Notes: generated by a model not told the origin, from the sequence alone. A stretch of DNA of 64,000 nt from Psychrobacter namhaensis (GCF_016107545.1 NZ_JABASS010000001.1:124001-188000), one strand, 5' to 3'; counted from the first letter of the stretch, positions 45,889 through 55,131 are shown. Numbers and translations are program-made.

Positions 45889-46926
45889 ATGAGCGACAAA
45901 GAAAAAGATATTGCAACGGATTTTGAGGAAAAACTGGCGGAAATTGCCAGTAAAAAATCGCGTTATCGTAATCGAACCAAAAATAATATCTATGAACGCT
46001 TTATCAGTCGGGTTCACAGTGATGAGGACGGTGAAAAAGACAATAGCGACACTGACAATTTTTTTGCCGATAAGTCTTTCAGTACAAATAATCCTGAACC
46101 ATTTGCCAATCAAGATAATGATAGAAAAGGGCAGTTTGACGCCACAGGTACAACCACTACAACAACAGACGTGACCTTTGATTTTTCAGATGAGTCTCCA
46201 GATCAAGACACGTTTAAATCAGAACCGCTAATAAAAAAAGAGACAAAATATACCGACAGCTCTTTAGACAACAGCGATTTAGATGACGATCTATTTAATA
46301 TCAATTTTGATGATGATCTCAATCACACCAATCAAGCCACAGAACCAGCTTCGCCTATGTGTTCTGATACTGACGAAACCGCTCATAAACTTGATGATGA
46401 CACTCACTTAGACACTCAAGATGTGCCAATACAACCCACTATTAAAGAAGTAGCGCCAGCACATGACAATGATAAGCTGGCGAGTCACAAAAAATCGCTG
46501 ATTATGGGTATGGTAGTTGGTTCATTACTGATTGGTATTGTCGTCGCGATACTGATTTTTACAGGGGTGCTGTCACCTTCAGCGCAGAGCGACGCGCTCC
46601 ATGCAGCTGAGACAAGTACGAATAATGAGGTAGCAACTGATCCTGTAGCCGTGGTTAGTACCGCTGCCCCAACTACGGTAGATAAGCCGCTGCTTGCTGA
46701 TACCAGCCCTGATAGTCTCCCAACCGTTGAGCCACAACAGGGCAGCTTAACGAATGATGACCCTCAAGGAGCGGTCAATAATAGTACGGCTGCAACACCA
46801 GCAGCCATCGACAATGGCCTAGATAACTTAGATAGCTTAGATCAATCAGAGACTCAGCCCGCCATCACGTACGAGGACTTTAGAGAAGAGTCGCAGACCA
46901 CGTTATATCGTGAAACCAATGATTAG
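45889..46926 (+). CDS. Acidic single-pass membrane protein, unknown function
   Basis: I do not recognise this 345-residue protein. The first 60 residues are charged (KEKDIATDFEEKLAEIASKK, then a basic patch). Residues 60-200 are strongly acidic and of low complexity (many Asp, Ser, Asn). One membrane segment lies at about 202-225 (LIMGMVVGSLLIGIVVAILIF). The outer part is Ala/Thr/Asp-rich and ends in a short charged tail. The layout, a disordered cytoplasmic region, one helix and a disordered periplasmic part, resembles structural or envelope adaptor proteins, but that is only shape. It is divergent from the LysR gene. Confidence 0.65.
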   Translation: MSDKEKDIATDFEEKLAEIASKKSRYRNRTKNNIYERFISRVHSDEDGEKDNSDTDNFFADKSFSTNNPEPFANQDNDRKGQFDATGTTTTTTDVTFDFSDESPDQDTFKSEPLIKKETKYTDSSLDNSDLDDDLFNINFDDDLNHTNQATEPASPMCSDTDETAHKLDDDTHLDTQDVPIQPTIKEVAPAHDNDKLASHKKSLIMGMVVGSLLIGIVVAILIFTGVLSPSAQSDALHAAETSTNNEVATDPVAVVSTAAPTTVDKPLLADTSPDSLPTVEPQQGSLTNDDPQGAVNNSTAATPAAIDNGLDNLDSLDQSETQPAITYEDFREESQTTLYRETND

Positions 46927-47021
46927 TACGCTAATCAATTATCCTAAGTCGAATGGCTTATCAGAACCTACGATAGCCAGCTGGCAGGTCACACTTTGAG
47001 GCTGTCATTACATAAAATGCA

Positions 47022-48296
47022 CTAGACCTCTTTAGCAGAGCCTCGAAGACTATCTATATAGTCTGCCCACGCTTGCATCATTTTTACCCGACTATCGATC
47101 TCATCGAGTCTATTGTAAGCGCCGCCATGTGTGTCTTTGATTCTATGACCCAGCTGCAGCTCGGTGACGATGTCTGAATAACGCAGCTCTGGCTGCTCCA
47201 TCAATAAGGTTTTGGCAGAAGCCCGAAAGCCATGCGCGCACTGCACATCTTTGTAGCCAAGCCGATGAAACACCTGCACCAGCGCCGCTTTGCTAATATA
47301 AGCATTGTTTGAGGCGCGCGCCGATGCAAAGACGTATTCCTGATGACCGCTGATGGATTGAAGGTGTCGTAAGCGCTCAATCACTTGCGTGGCTAAAGGC
47401 ACCACTAAGTGCGAAACCATATCATCACGACCTTCGCCTTTGGTAGGGGAGAACGCCCATAGGCTGCTGTCCCAATCAATATCCTGCCAGCGCATCGAGC
47501 GCAAATCGATACTACGAACAAACACATAAGGCAGTAAATTCATGGCCTCTAGTGTCATCTTGCTTGCGCCTTTGAAGTCAGACATGTCCTTTAACAGAGT
47601 CGCGAATTGATCTGGCTTGGTAATGGCTGGCAAGTGATTGCCGGAATTGGCAGGTGCCAGCTCACCGCGCGTATCAATCGCCACATTTCTATCACACAAT
47701 CCTCGCGCGACAGCAAATGAGAATACTTTCTCGGTATATAGCCGAGTACTGGCGCCAACAAAGGCTGCTTGGTTTTTATTGTTTTGAATTGCCTCGCAGA
47801 CGCTTAATATCATCTCGCTGGTGATATCGTTCATTCTCAGGTCGCCAATCTCTTGGCACATGTATCCTAGACACAAATCCCAAAATTTGAGGGTCGACTC
47901 ACTAAACGCAGATTTTTTAGATTTTCTGTGATGACCTGCGGTCTTATGATCCCGCCACGCTTGTGCAATTTCAGAAAACGTGGCGTTTTTTAGGTGCGCA
48001 TATTTATTCACTTGCTCTTTTTGCTGAATCGCTTTGGGGTCAGATCCTTTAGCAACCGTAGCAAGTATGGTCTCTGCTTGATACTTAACCTCAGACAAAC
48101 TGATGTCATCCACCTTACCAAGCATCATTCGCGGTCGTTTGCCGCCAATATGCGGATGCGCATACCGTAGGTAGTATTCTTTTTTGCCATTTGGAGAGAT
48201 ACGAATGCTTAATCCAGACACGCCTGAAACACTGACCGAATAGTCTTTATCTCGGCATTCAAGCTTACTAATGTCATATGCAGTATCGACAGCCAT
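47022..48296 (-). CDS. Tyrosine recombinase / integrase (P4-like)
   Basis: A 424-residue phage-type integrase with an N-terminal DUF4102 arm-binding domain (VSGLSIRISPNGKKEYYLRY), a SAM-like core domain and a C-terminal catalytic domain. Active-site boxes visible are VRSIDLRSMRWQDID (Arg I), HGFRASAKTLL (His-x-x-Arg) and LGHRIKDTHGGAYNR (second His and Tyr). It looks full-length and may be active. No phage structural, excisionase or replication genes accompany it, and no tRNA gene is adjacent. The 640 bp upstream hold direct repeats that may be its binding sites. Confidence 0.9.
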   Translation of the reverse strand: MAVDTAYDISKLECRDKDYSVSVSGVSGLSIRISPNGKKEYYLRYAHPHIGGKRPRMMLGKVDDISLSEVKYQAETILATVAKGSDPKAIQQKEQVNKYAHLKNATFSEIAQAWRDHKTAGHHRKSKKSAFSESTLKFWDLCLGYMCQEIGDLRMNDITSEMILSVCEAIQNNKNQAAFVGASTRLYTEKVFSFAVARGLCDRNVAIDTRGELAPANSGNHLPAITKPDQFATLLKDMSDFKGASKMTLEAMNLLPYVFVRSIDLRSMRWQDIDWDSSLWAFSPTKGEGRDDMVSHLVVPLATQVIERLRHLQSISGHQEYVFASARASNNAYISKAALVQVFHRLGYKDVQCAHGFRASAKTLLMEQPELRYSDIVTELQLGHRIKDTHGGAYNRLDEIDSRVKMMQAWADYIDSLRGSAKEV

Positions 48297-48445
48297 GATA
48301 TGTACCCGTAACCATCATAAATGGTGATAAATAAGGAGAGCGAAGATTATTGTCTCTTTGCTAATTATGCGTAAATTGAGAAGATGCTTTGCACAGATCT
48401 TATTACTTATTAAAAAGTGTCTTTTAAAAAATACATAGAATTTTT

Positions 48446-48465
48446 TGGACACCAAGGTGGACACC
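48446..48465. promoter_or_regulatory. TGGACACC direct repeats, possible integrase arm sites
   Basis: Two copies of TGGACACC at 48446-48453 and 48458-48465, 12 bp apart, 150 bp upstream of the integrase start. Short direct repeats at this position are typical arm-type sites of P4-like integrases; this is inference. Confidence 0.45.
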
Positions 48466-48705
48466 TAAATTATAGATTATTTGATTGAAAGCTTTTAATC
48501 GTAGGTTTTATAAGAAATATTATCCCCAAAGTGAACCTTGGGGATAATTGTACCACAATGAATGAATAGGGAGTAGATTGCGTGTTCAATAGGCTATATC
48601 TTGGATTAAACAGGATTTTAACGGCTTTTGTATGCAGATAATTTGGGTTCTTGTCATCTGCATGCTTTATAGGGCAATAGATTGAAGGTATATTTTATAA
48701 TATTT

Positions 48706-48763
48706 ATGCTCGCGTACGTGCATATAATTTATGAATCAGGGTGATAGTAGGGTTCTGTGCAAA
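48706..48763 (+). repeat. 58-bp direct repeat, copy 1
   Basis: Aligns without gaps to 50254-50311 at about 80% identity. Shared blocks are GCTCGCGTACG, GGGTGAT and GTAGGGTTCTGTG. The two copies flank the small membrane-protein gene, the TnpB-like hairpin and truC. The right end GGGTTCTGTG-AAA looks like an IS terminus. Confidence 0.7.
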
Positions 48764-48936
48764 TTTGGAAGGCATTACTTTAGGGTCTAATTTTGATATA
48801 GCCGCCTAGAATAACTCAGTAAGAGTAGAGGTATTAGAAAATAAAGAAAAAGTGTTCGCCAAATGTGGCAATGGTTACTTCTGTCAGCTCAGTTCCTTCT
48901 GTATGTAAATTTTACACAAAAAACTAGGTAGATAGA

Positions 48937-49158
48937 ATGCTTATATGGATTACGCTTTATATTCTTCTTTGCTTGTTCTTTAGGTGGCTTATATTCTCTA
49001 ATTCTAGTATGGCAGAGAGGCTTGGCTCTCGGGGTTGGACTCCAGACCAAAACAAACTCTACTTTTCAATTATGTGGTTATTTTCAACCTTTGTATTTCT
49101 GTTTGGGATATTCAACAGTAATTTTCGTAACTCCTTTTTATTAGAGTATTTATTTTAA
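48937..49158 (+). CDS. Small two-helix membrane protein, hypothetical
   Basis: A 73-residue frame with two hydrophobic segments: WITLYILLCLFFRWLIF (about 4-20) and YFSIMWLFSTFVFLFGIF (about 42-59), joined by a polar loop SSMAERLGSRGWTPDQNK. AGG stands eight bases before the ATG. It is not recognised. It lies in the accessory stretch after the integrase and could be a real small cargo gene or a chance frame in AT-rich DNA. Confidence 0.4.
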   Translation: MLIWITLYILLCLFFRWLIFSNSSMAERLGSRGWTPDQNKLYFSIMWLFSTFVFLFGIFNSNFRNSFLLEYLF

Positions 49159-49233
49159 AGCTAGATTTCTATATAGCGCACCGCTCACGCGTAAAACATG
49201 TGTGTGGTAAGTACACCATAAAGTACATCGTGA

Positions 49234-49350
49234 CTATTTCAGCGTGTCAAAACGTTGTTACCAGTAGCCTACAATCAAAGCTTCAAGTCCTCCTAGGGGC
49301 GTGAAGCTCTGATTGTAACGCCAAACCTTCAACTCCTTTGAAGGGAGTTT
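49234..49350 (+). mobile_element. Probable IS200/IS605 (TnpB-type) right-end relic
   Basis: A 15-bp stem with one mismatch (ACAATCAAAGCTTCA at 49271-49285, TGAAGCTCTGATTGT at 49302-49316) encloses CCTCCTAGGGG, and a second hairpin AACTCC/GGAGTT follows at 49330-49349. One plus-strand frame ends across the first stem as LLPVAYNQSFKSS then stop, resembling the end of a TnpB protein. No other part of tnpB remains. In such elements this region is the right end and guide-RNA scaffold. The assignment rests on pattern only. Confidence 0.4.
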
Positions 49351-49378
49351 CTAAGATAAACCCTAAATTTTACACGGC

Positions 49379-50152
49379 TTATTTTTTAGTGCTCTCTACC
49401 CAAGAAAACTCTTCCATAATGCGTATCCATTGATCGTCTAATTCCGCTGTTAGCAACAACGGCTCACCAGTGACTGGATGGCTGAGCGCTAAAGTCTGAG
49501 CATGTAGCAGCATACGCGCGCAGTCATATTGCGTACGAAAAAATCGATTGTGCCGTCCATCGCCGTGGCTGGTATCACCCACGATGTGATGGAATAAATG
49601 TCTCATGTGCCGACGCAGCTGATGCTTGCGCCCGGTCTCGGGGGTTAAGCGCATTAGACTATAGCGGGTAGTATCATGCTTTTTTGACACTGCAAATGGC
49701 AGCTCAATCTGTGCCAAACGTCGCCAATGGGTCACTGCCTCTTGAGCGGGTTTGTCCAAATTGGCGAATTTATCAGCAATGGCATCGGGCTTAAAACTCA
49801 ACGCATAATCAACGGTACCTTGCTCTGGCATAAAGCCGCGCACCACAGCTAAATACTGCTTGGTTACCTTGTGTTCAGTAAAAGCCTCGGTAAGGCTGCG
49901 CGCCACAGCGGAGCTCTTAGCAAACAACAATACGCCTGATGTAGGTTTGTCTAACCGATGTACCGGAAATATATGGCAACCTACCGCATCACGGGTGAGT
50001 TGCATGGCAAAGCGCGTCTCGCCTTTGTCCAGCCAACTACGATGCACCAAGAGACCAGCCTCTTTATTAATCGCTACCAAAAATTCATCCTCATAGATGA
50101 TTTCTACTTGGTTAGCGGTGCCGCTTTCGATATCCATATTTTCAGTACCCAT
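49379..50152 (-). CDS. truC: tRNA pseudouridine(65) synthase TruC-like
   Basis: An RluA-family pseudouridine synthase of 257 residues. The catalytic motif HRLDKPTSGVLLF (Asp in RLD) is at about 67-79. INKEAGLLVHRSWLDKGETRF and ETGRKHQLRRHMRHLFHHIVGD are characteristic of TruC, which modifies U65 of tRNA-Ile and tRNA-Asp. The ATG at 50152 gives a six-residue lead before the conserved domain. It is a chromosomal housekeeping gene bracketed by 58-bp repeats in an otherwise accessory stretch. Confidence 0.88.
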   Translation of the reverse strand: MGTENMDIESGTANQVEIIYEDEFLVAINKEAGLLVHRSWLDKGETRFAMQLTRDAVGCHIFPVHRLDKPTSGVLLFAKSSAVARSLTEAFTEHKVTKQYLAVVRGFMPEQGTVDYALSFKPDAIADKFANLDKPAQEAVTHWRRLAQIELPFAVSKKHDTTRYSLMRLTPETGRKHQLRRHMRHLFHHIVGDTSHGDGRHNRFFRTQYDCARMLLHAQTLALSHPVTGEPLLLTAELDDQWIRIMEEFSWVESTKK

Positions 50153-50253
50153 ACTTTAAATATGGATATTATATATTTGCTGGCTTTTATATGTGTTCTT
50201 TTTATTGCGCCTGTCGTGGCATAATAAATTTGCACTGTGTTTTTAGAAAAAAT

Positions 50254-50311
50254 ACGCTCGCGTACGCGCATAGAATTAACTTATAAGGGTGATGGTAGGG
50301 TTCTGTGTAAA
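50254..50311 (+). repeat. 58-bp direct repeat, copy 2
   Basis: Partner of 48706-48763 in the same orientation. It contains the perfect palindrome CGCGTACGCG and ends in GGGTTCTGTGTAAA. An inverted TTTTACACA follows at about 50393, so a small IS-like remnant of about 105 bp is possible. Confidence 0.65.
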
Positions 50312-50428
50312 AAATAATATGCTCAATTTACAATCAATTGTTTACAATGATATTGTTTGGTGGGATTATTTGAAAATGGAATCAAATAAGATTTTACACA
50401 CTATTACTAATACTCTGATGAACCAAAA

Positions 50429-51400
50429 ATGAAACCAATAATCATTGATGCTGCAACAATATATGATCCTGCTAGACTCTTGGCTGTATTAGCTTCCGTT
50501 GATATACGATATTCAGAGATTTGGGTTTCGCAGCGTTATGATCATTTTAAAGAGAAGGATTTTTTAACTGGATGGGGAACTGAAGATCGAATTGGAATTC
50601 TTCCGGCTCGTGACGGTAGCTATAAGGCGAAACCTTTATCTATTCCATCGATTGATGAAAAATTAAACCCTACTCATTGTGATACTGGACCCAAAATACT
50701 GCGATGGGCACTAGACAAAGGAATGGTTGTCCCAAAAGACCTGTTTAAGTTCGAAGAACTAGCTATCGAATTAGAAAAAGAGAATCGTATAAATCATTTA
50801 TCAGAAGCCATCATGTTAGGTGCCCCATATGCTTATGACACAAGAGCTGGTAAAGAGTGGACAAAAAGTTATCTAGAAAAAACAGGTCAAAAAGTTTTAG
50901 GTCCTGAATTTGCTTGGCGATTAGAGCCTTACGGTATTGGTCATGGTCTTGGCCTAATTTTGGCTGCATCCAAAGAGTATTCCGCAGAACCATTTTTCAG
51001 CCACCCATTTTTTCAAGATGGTAATTCAACGCATAACTACACATATTACAAACGTGACCAAATAATTGGTACGTTTTCAGATTCACATTTAAGCCAGGAT
51101 AAGCAAGATATTGATTTAGGTAGTTCGATAATTGAAGCTAAGAATCTTTTAAAAAGCCCTGAAACAATCTCACTTGCTGAGGTAGCATTTTATTTGAATC
51201 AAAAAGAGCGTATTGATTCTATCACTGGAATTATTACCGCATCAAAAATTATTGAAAGCCGAGGAAAAGATATTGGTATTATTGCAAGCAAGTATGCTGG
51301 TACTGTAGCTGCTGATACAATACTATTCGGAGGTGTTCCTGTAACAACTTCTATGGTATCGCTATATGATATCGGCACTAGGTTCTTTAAATCCAAATAA
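50429..51400 (+). CDS. Hypothetical protein in accessory region
   Basis: I do not recognise this 323-residue soluble protein. It begins MKPIIIDAATIYDPARLLAV and has no signal peptide or membrane helix. Features are an aromatic/charged block SEIWVSQRYDHFKEKDFLTGW, a central EFAWRLEPYGIGHGLGLILA and a C-terminal part rich in Ile and Gly (ITGIITASKIIESRGKDIGI). Its AT-rich codon use differs from that of the dehydrogenase downstream. No clear ribosome site precedes the ATG. It is the last gene of the integrase-associated stretch and ends before a strong terminator, so it is a candidate cargo gene. Confidence 0.6.
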   Translation: MKPIIIDAATIYDPARLLAVLASVDIRYSEIWVSQRYDHFKEKDFLTGWGTEDRIGILPARDGSYKAKPLSIPSIDEKLNPTHCDTGPKILRWALDKGMVVPKDLFKFEELAIELEKENRINHLSEAIMLGAPYAYDTRAGKEWTKSYLEKTGQKVLGPEFAWRLEPYGIGHGLGLILAASKEYSAEPFFSHPFFQDGNSTHNYTYYKRDQIIGTFSDSHLSQDKQDIDLGSSIIEAKNLLKSPETISLAEVAFYLNQKERIDSITGIITASKIIESRGKDIGIIASKYAGTVAADTILFGGVPVTTSMVSLYDIGTRFFKSK

Positions 51401-51495
51401 AAAAGATAGATTCAATATTAACGACCAACAAATGTTGTATAATGACGACAAAGCCTTCGTATTCTTTATTATTCTCCTTTTACAATAAGCACAAA

Positions 51496-51526
51496 AAAAA
51501 GCAGATATCTTAGATGTCTGCTTTTT
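51496..51526. terminator. Bidirectional terminator
   Basis: AAAAAGCAGATATCT and AGATGTCTGCTTTTT form a long stem with one mismatch, with A/T runs on both flanks, between the convergent hypothetical and dehydrogenase genes. Confidence 0.85.
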
Positions 51527-51555
51527 ATATTTAAATATAGCTTTTTAACTCATTA

Positions 51556-52683
51556 TTAGCCCTGAGGCGTGATCAAGTACTTCTCACCAGTCGCTTGCTT
51601 GCCATAAGCTTTGATGGACTCTAAGTGCAGCGCTTCTTCTAGCGTCACTTCATGCGTGTAGCTGCTTGCAAAGGTGGTAGTGATTTCTTCTGCAACCCGC
51701 TTACGCATTGACTTAACCGTTTCAGCACCCAGTTTGCCAAGGGCATTGAACAATAAGAAGCCATTGACGCCCCAAGCAAAACCGAAGTTACGATTGATCG
51801 TAATAGGGCCACGGTCTAATGCGCCATAAATATATGCTTGTTTGAACGTGTTTGAGCCATAAACGTTGTATTCTTCCACATCACGGGTAATGGCCGCTTC
51901 CATGCAGTTTAGGATGTCACTGGTTAACTTCCCGCCACCAACGGGATCAAATGATATGGTAGCACCTGTCTCGACAATCGCTGCGGTTAAGTCCGCTGTG
52001 AACGACTCGCTGCTTGAGTTGACCACATATTTTGCGCCCATATAACGCAACAGTTTTTCTTGTTCTTCTTTACGTACGATGTTGATTAGATCAATCCCAT
52101 CCGCCATACAAATGCGATTGAGCATTTGCCCAAGGCTGGACGCCGCTGCCGCATGAATGATGGCTTTATGGCCTTCAGCGCGCATGGTTTCGACCATCGC
52201 CAGTGAGGTAAGGGGGTTCACAAAAGACGAGGCCGCCTCTTTTGCCGTGGTGCCTTCTGTCATTTCTAGACAGCTTTTGACATGGACACAGTGATACTTA
52301 CGATACGTACCGCCGCCAATCACAGCCACCACTTTACCCATCAAAGCTTGCGCTGCTGGCGAAGAACCTGCTGCGACAACCGTACCTGCGCCTTCGTTGC
52401 CCACAGGCGTGTCTTTATTCACCCGTGTTTTTAGGGCTGGCATGAATTTCGCGGGTACATCAGCGGTAATGACAGGGCTGTCATCGGTGCCCGACTGTAC
52501 GGCAGTTGACATGTCAGCAGCGCTAAACATGACCCCAAAGTCAGAGGGGTTCAATGGTGCCGCTTCGATGCGCACAACCACTTCATCGGCACCGGGCTGC
52601 GGCATGTCGATATCTTTTAAAGACAAGGTGAGTTTGTTGTCGTCACTGATGGTTGAAACCAGTTGCTTATTTTTATCGGTCAT
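51556..52683 (-). CDS. Zinc-type alcohol dehydrogenase-like (MDR) oxidoreductase
   Basis: A 375-residue medium-chain dehydrogenase/reductase. IEAAPLNPSDFGVMF and TPVGNEGAGTVVAAGSS are the N-terminal MDR signatures, and AIIHAAAASSLGQMLNRI takes the nucleotide-binding position. The typical structural-zinc cysteines are absent, which suggests a quinone-oxidoreductase-like, zinc-free member. It lies 40 bp downstream of a glutathione S-transferase gene on the same strand, and a divergent LysR gene is beyond that. Together they look like a small stress or detoxification operon under that LysR. Confidence 0.85.
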   Translation of the reverse strand: MTDKNKQLVSTISDDNKLTLSLKDIDMPQPGADEVVVRIEAAPLNPSDFGVMFSAADMSTAVQSGTDDSPVITADVPAKFMPALKTRVNKDTPVGNEGAGTVVAAGSSPAAQALMGKVVAVIGGGTYRKYHCVHVKSCLEMTEGTTAKEAASSFVNPLTSLAMVETMRAEGHKAIIHAAAASSLGQMLNRICMADGIDLINIVRKEEQEKLLRYMGAKYVVNSSSESFTADLTAAIVETGATISFDPVGGGKLTSDILNCMEAAITRDVEEYNVYGSNTFKQAYIYGALDRGPITINRNFGFAWGVNGFLLFNALGKLGAETVKSMRKRVAEEITTTFASSYTHEVTLEEALHLESIKAYGKQATGEKYLITPQG

Positions 52684-52723
52684 AATTTTGCTCCTGCATT
52701 ATTAATATTTATTTTAAATAATC

Positions 52724-53401
52724 TTATTTAGGCTGCGCCGCCTGTATCTGGGCTTTCACGTGTGTCATAAATTCAGGCATATTGGCCAAGCGGTCTGCTT
52801 CTATTTTTTGAGCAATATCAGATTGGCTCATGGTGTCACTCCATTCTTTCATGCCAGGTATTTCTGCCAACACGTCCCAGTCAAACTGGGTTGAGGCACA
52901 GGCTTTGACCACGACATTCACATAGTGCATATAGATGTCGGCCATTGTGAGCTCTTTACCGGCAATCCACGGCGAAAACTGGCATAAGCGATTGAGAGCA
53001 GGGATGCCGCGTGTGAGTACTTGACGCACTTCTTCTTTGACGGCGTCAGGGGCGTTGGTGCCTGAAAACACATAAGGAATGAGGCGGCGGCTTGGCAATT
53101 CAAAATACAGCTCTGCTATCTTCATGATTTGCCGCACAATTGCACGCTCTGTCGCCAATTTTGGATATAGCGGTATGGTAGGGTAGGACTCTTCTATGAA
53201 GTCGCAAATGACGCTCGACTCTGAGAGGGTCATACCTTCATCCGTTGTAATAGCAGGCACTTTACCGACTGGGTTGATGGACAGCAGCGCATCGCTACCA
53301 GCGTAAATAAGGTTTTCTTGAAATGGCAACGCTTTGTACAACAGAGCGTGTTTCACTATATTGTAGTAGTTGCTTGCAGGGAAACCGTGCAAAGTAATCA
53401 T
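52724..53401 (-). CDS. Glutathione S-transferase family protein
   Basis: A 225-residue GST. The N-terminal thioredoxin-like domain opens MITLHGFPASNYYNIVKHAL and contains NPVGKVPAITTDEGMTLSES, the glutathione-binding region. The helical C-terminal domain has FSPWIAGKELTMADIYMHY. The class is uncertain. It is the first gene of the two-gene unit with the MDR dehydrogenase and is divergent from the LysR gene, 197 bp away. Confidence 0.9.
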   Translation of the reverse strand: MITLHGFPASNYYNIVKHALLYKALPFQENLIYAGSDALLSINPVGKVPAITTDEGMTLSESSVICDFIEESYPTIPLYPKLATERAIVRQIMKIAELYFELPSRRLIPYVFSGTNAPDAVKEEVRQVLTRGIPALNRLCQFSPWIAGKELTMADIYMHYVNVVVKACASTQFDWDVLAEIPGMKEWSDTMSQSDIAQKIEADRLANMPEFMTHVKAQIQAAQPK

Positions 53402-53598
53402 AAATTATTTTTCTATTATTGATGGATGGGTTTTTTAGGATTAACGTTAAATCTGACTATATTATTACTGTTTTTAGTACCGTTATATATAGCACAAATT
53501 GTGAATCACTCTTGCTTTTAAGACAATAATAAAGCCAAAATGCTTAATGATTGATACTGACATGTTAGTCATCGAATATTATTGAATGGAGACAGGAC

Positions 53599-54519
53599 TT
53601 GGATCAACTGCGTGCAATACGATATTTTAGTAAAGTGGTCGAAACAGGCAGCTTTACCAAAGCGGCGAAGGTATATGGTGTGCCGCCATCTTCACTATCT
53701 AGGCGAGTGTCTGACTTAGAAAAGAGCTTGGGCGCGACACTATTAACGCGTTCGACTCGGATCGTTAAGCTGACGGAAGTAGGGCAGGTTTACTATGACG
53801 ATATGCAGCACGTATTAAATCAGCTAGAGCAAAGCAAAGAAACGGTGCGTAGCTACCAAACAACGCCAATGGGACGTCTACGCATCAGCTCGATGGTGGG
53901 TTTTGGGGAAAAGATACTGCTGCCTTTATTAGACGAATTTAGCGAATTGTATCCAAAAATAGTGCTGGATGTCAGTTTGAGTGACGAGCTGTCAACACTT
54001 GGGCGCGATGATGTTGATATCGCTATTCGTGGTGGCTACGCGCCAAATGAGCGAGTATTTGCGATACGGCTGATGGACAATAGTTTTATTCCTGTCGCGT
54101 CACCGCGCTACTTGAAAACCCATGGCGTGCCAAGTAACGCACTAGAACTAAGGAATCATAATGGGCTGTATTTTAAGACACCAACAGGGCCAACGCCTTG
54201 GTTATGCCATATGGATGGTCAATGGCATGATGTCTCAGGACCCGCGGTAGCGATATCAAATAATGGGTCGTGGCTGGCGAAAAAAGCGAGCGCTGGTGAA
54301 GGTATTTTAATGTCTACTCGGTGGGCGTTGGCTGAGTATCTTGAATCAGGCGCCTTACAAGAGATTAAGTTTGAGCACACGTTGGCCATCACGCAGTACG
54401 CTGACATGGCCATATATTTGTTATATCAAAAACAGCGCTACTCAGTACCCAAAGTAAAGGCGGCGGTAGATTTTTTAGTTGAAAGAATAAAAGTGGCTAA
54501 CGTCACGAATGCGCGGTAA
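53599..54519 (+). CDS. LysR-family regulator (TTG start)
   Basis: A 306-residue LysR regulator. The helix-turn-helix region is FTKAAKVYGVPPSSLSRRVS and the protein is close in style to single-gene regulators of divergent oxidoreductase operons. The start is an unusual TTG at 53599: GGAG lies seven bases upstream and MDQLRAIRYFSKVVETGSF begins there as expected. It is divergent from the GST-MDR unit, the usual LysR layout, so it probably controls it. Confidence 0.9.
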   Translation: MDQLRAIRYFSKVVETGSFTKAAKVYGVPPSSLSRRVSDLEKSLGATLLTRSTRIVKLTEVGQVYYDDMQHVLNQLEQSKETVRSYQTTPMGRLRISSMVGFGEKILLPLLDEFSELYPKIVLDVSLSDELSTLGRDDVDIAIRGGYAPNERVFAIRLMDNSFIPVASPRYLKTHGVPSNALELRNHNGLYFKTPTGPTPWLCHMDGQWHDVSGPAVAISNNGSWLAKKASAGEGILMSTRWALAEYLESGALQEIKFEHTLAITQYADMAIYLLYQKQRYSVPKVKAAVDFLVERIKVANVTNAR

Positions 54520-54657
54520 AAAAAGTCACCAAATAGAGTCTATTTAACATAATATACATTATGCGAAAACAAACCAACGGCTTTAGGGATTGCTGCATAA
54601 CAATTTATACCGTGTTTTTTATCAATGTTTTATACCATTAGCACCGCTAGTATTTGT

Positions 54658-55131
54658 CTAACGACAGCTTTCAAGAAAATGTTGACGCAGCGATTTGCCA
54701 TTCTCATCTAAGATCACATCAGCCACTTGGCATCCATCATCGTCACATGATAAATCATAATAAATATTACTGCCTTGCGCCAAGCTAACTTGCACGAGCC
54801 CTTGATTGGTCATCGAAAACTTTTTGTCTTGCGTATAATCAGGATCTTGAGAATCCCACAGCACATCGTAATCAATATTGCAGGACAATTGATTTTTATC
54901 AAAATAATCTTGTTCAAGCTGCATGGCTGACTGTAGATCTTGATTGGCATATTGCTGTAACACTACTGGATTATCCATTCCTTCAGTGCTGATATCTTGC
55001 TCATACATCTTAGTAACGGTTGCAATTTTCATCGCAGCATTCGTTTGCAATGGCTCTATTGCAAGCGCTATAGAAGATTTTATCGCTATCAATCCTATGG
55101 TTAGCAGCGTTAGTATTTTGTATGTTGGCAT
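54658..55131 (-). CDS. Exported hypothetical protein
   Basis: A 157-residue protein with a clear signal peptide (ILTLLTIGLIAIKSSIALA, cleavage near residue 24). The mature part is polar, with four cysteines (NQLSCNID, YDLSCDDDGCQ, LESCR) that could form two disulfides in the periplasm. No family is recognised. It is divergent from the lipoprotein gene, 190 bp away. Confidence 0.7.
   Translation of the reverse strand: MPTYKILTLLTIGLIAIKSSIALAIEPLQTNAAMKIATVTKMYEQDISTEGMDNPVVLQQYANQDLQSAMQLEQDYFDKNQLSCNIDYDVLWDSQDPDYTQDKKFSMTNQGLVQVSLAQGSNIYYDLSCDDDGCQVADVILDENGKSLRQHFLESCR

Larger units (their letters stand above)
48297..48936. other. AT-rich region upstream of the integrase
   Basis: About 640 bp without a supported gene. 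It contains the TGGACACC repeats, an 11-bp stem at 48519-48548 (ATTATCCCCAA and TTGGGGATAAT around 8 bases) and the first 58-bp repeat at 48706-48763. The pattern suits an attachment or regulatory region of a mobile element. Confidence 0.5.

Noticed and set aside
49234-49350. Simple rho-independent terminator for truC
   Set aside because: The long stem has no T-run on the truC strand and its loop and second hairpin fit an IS605 end better.
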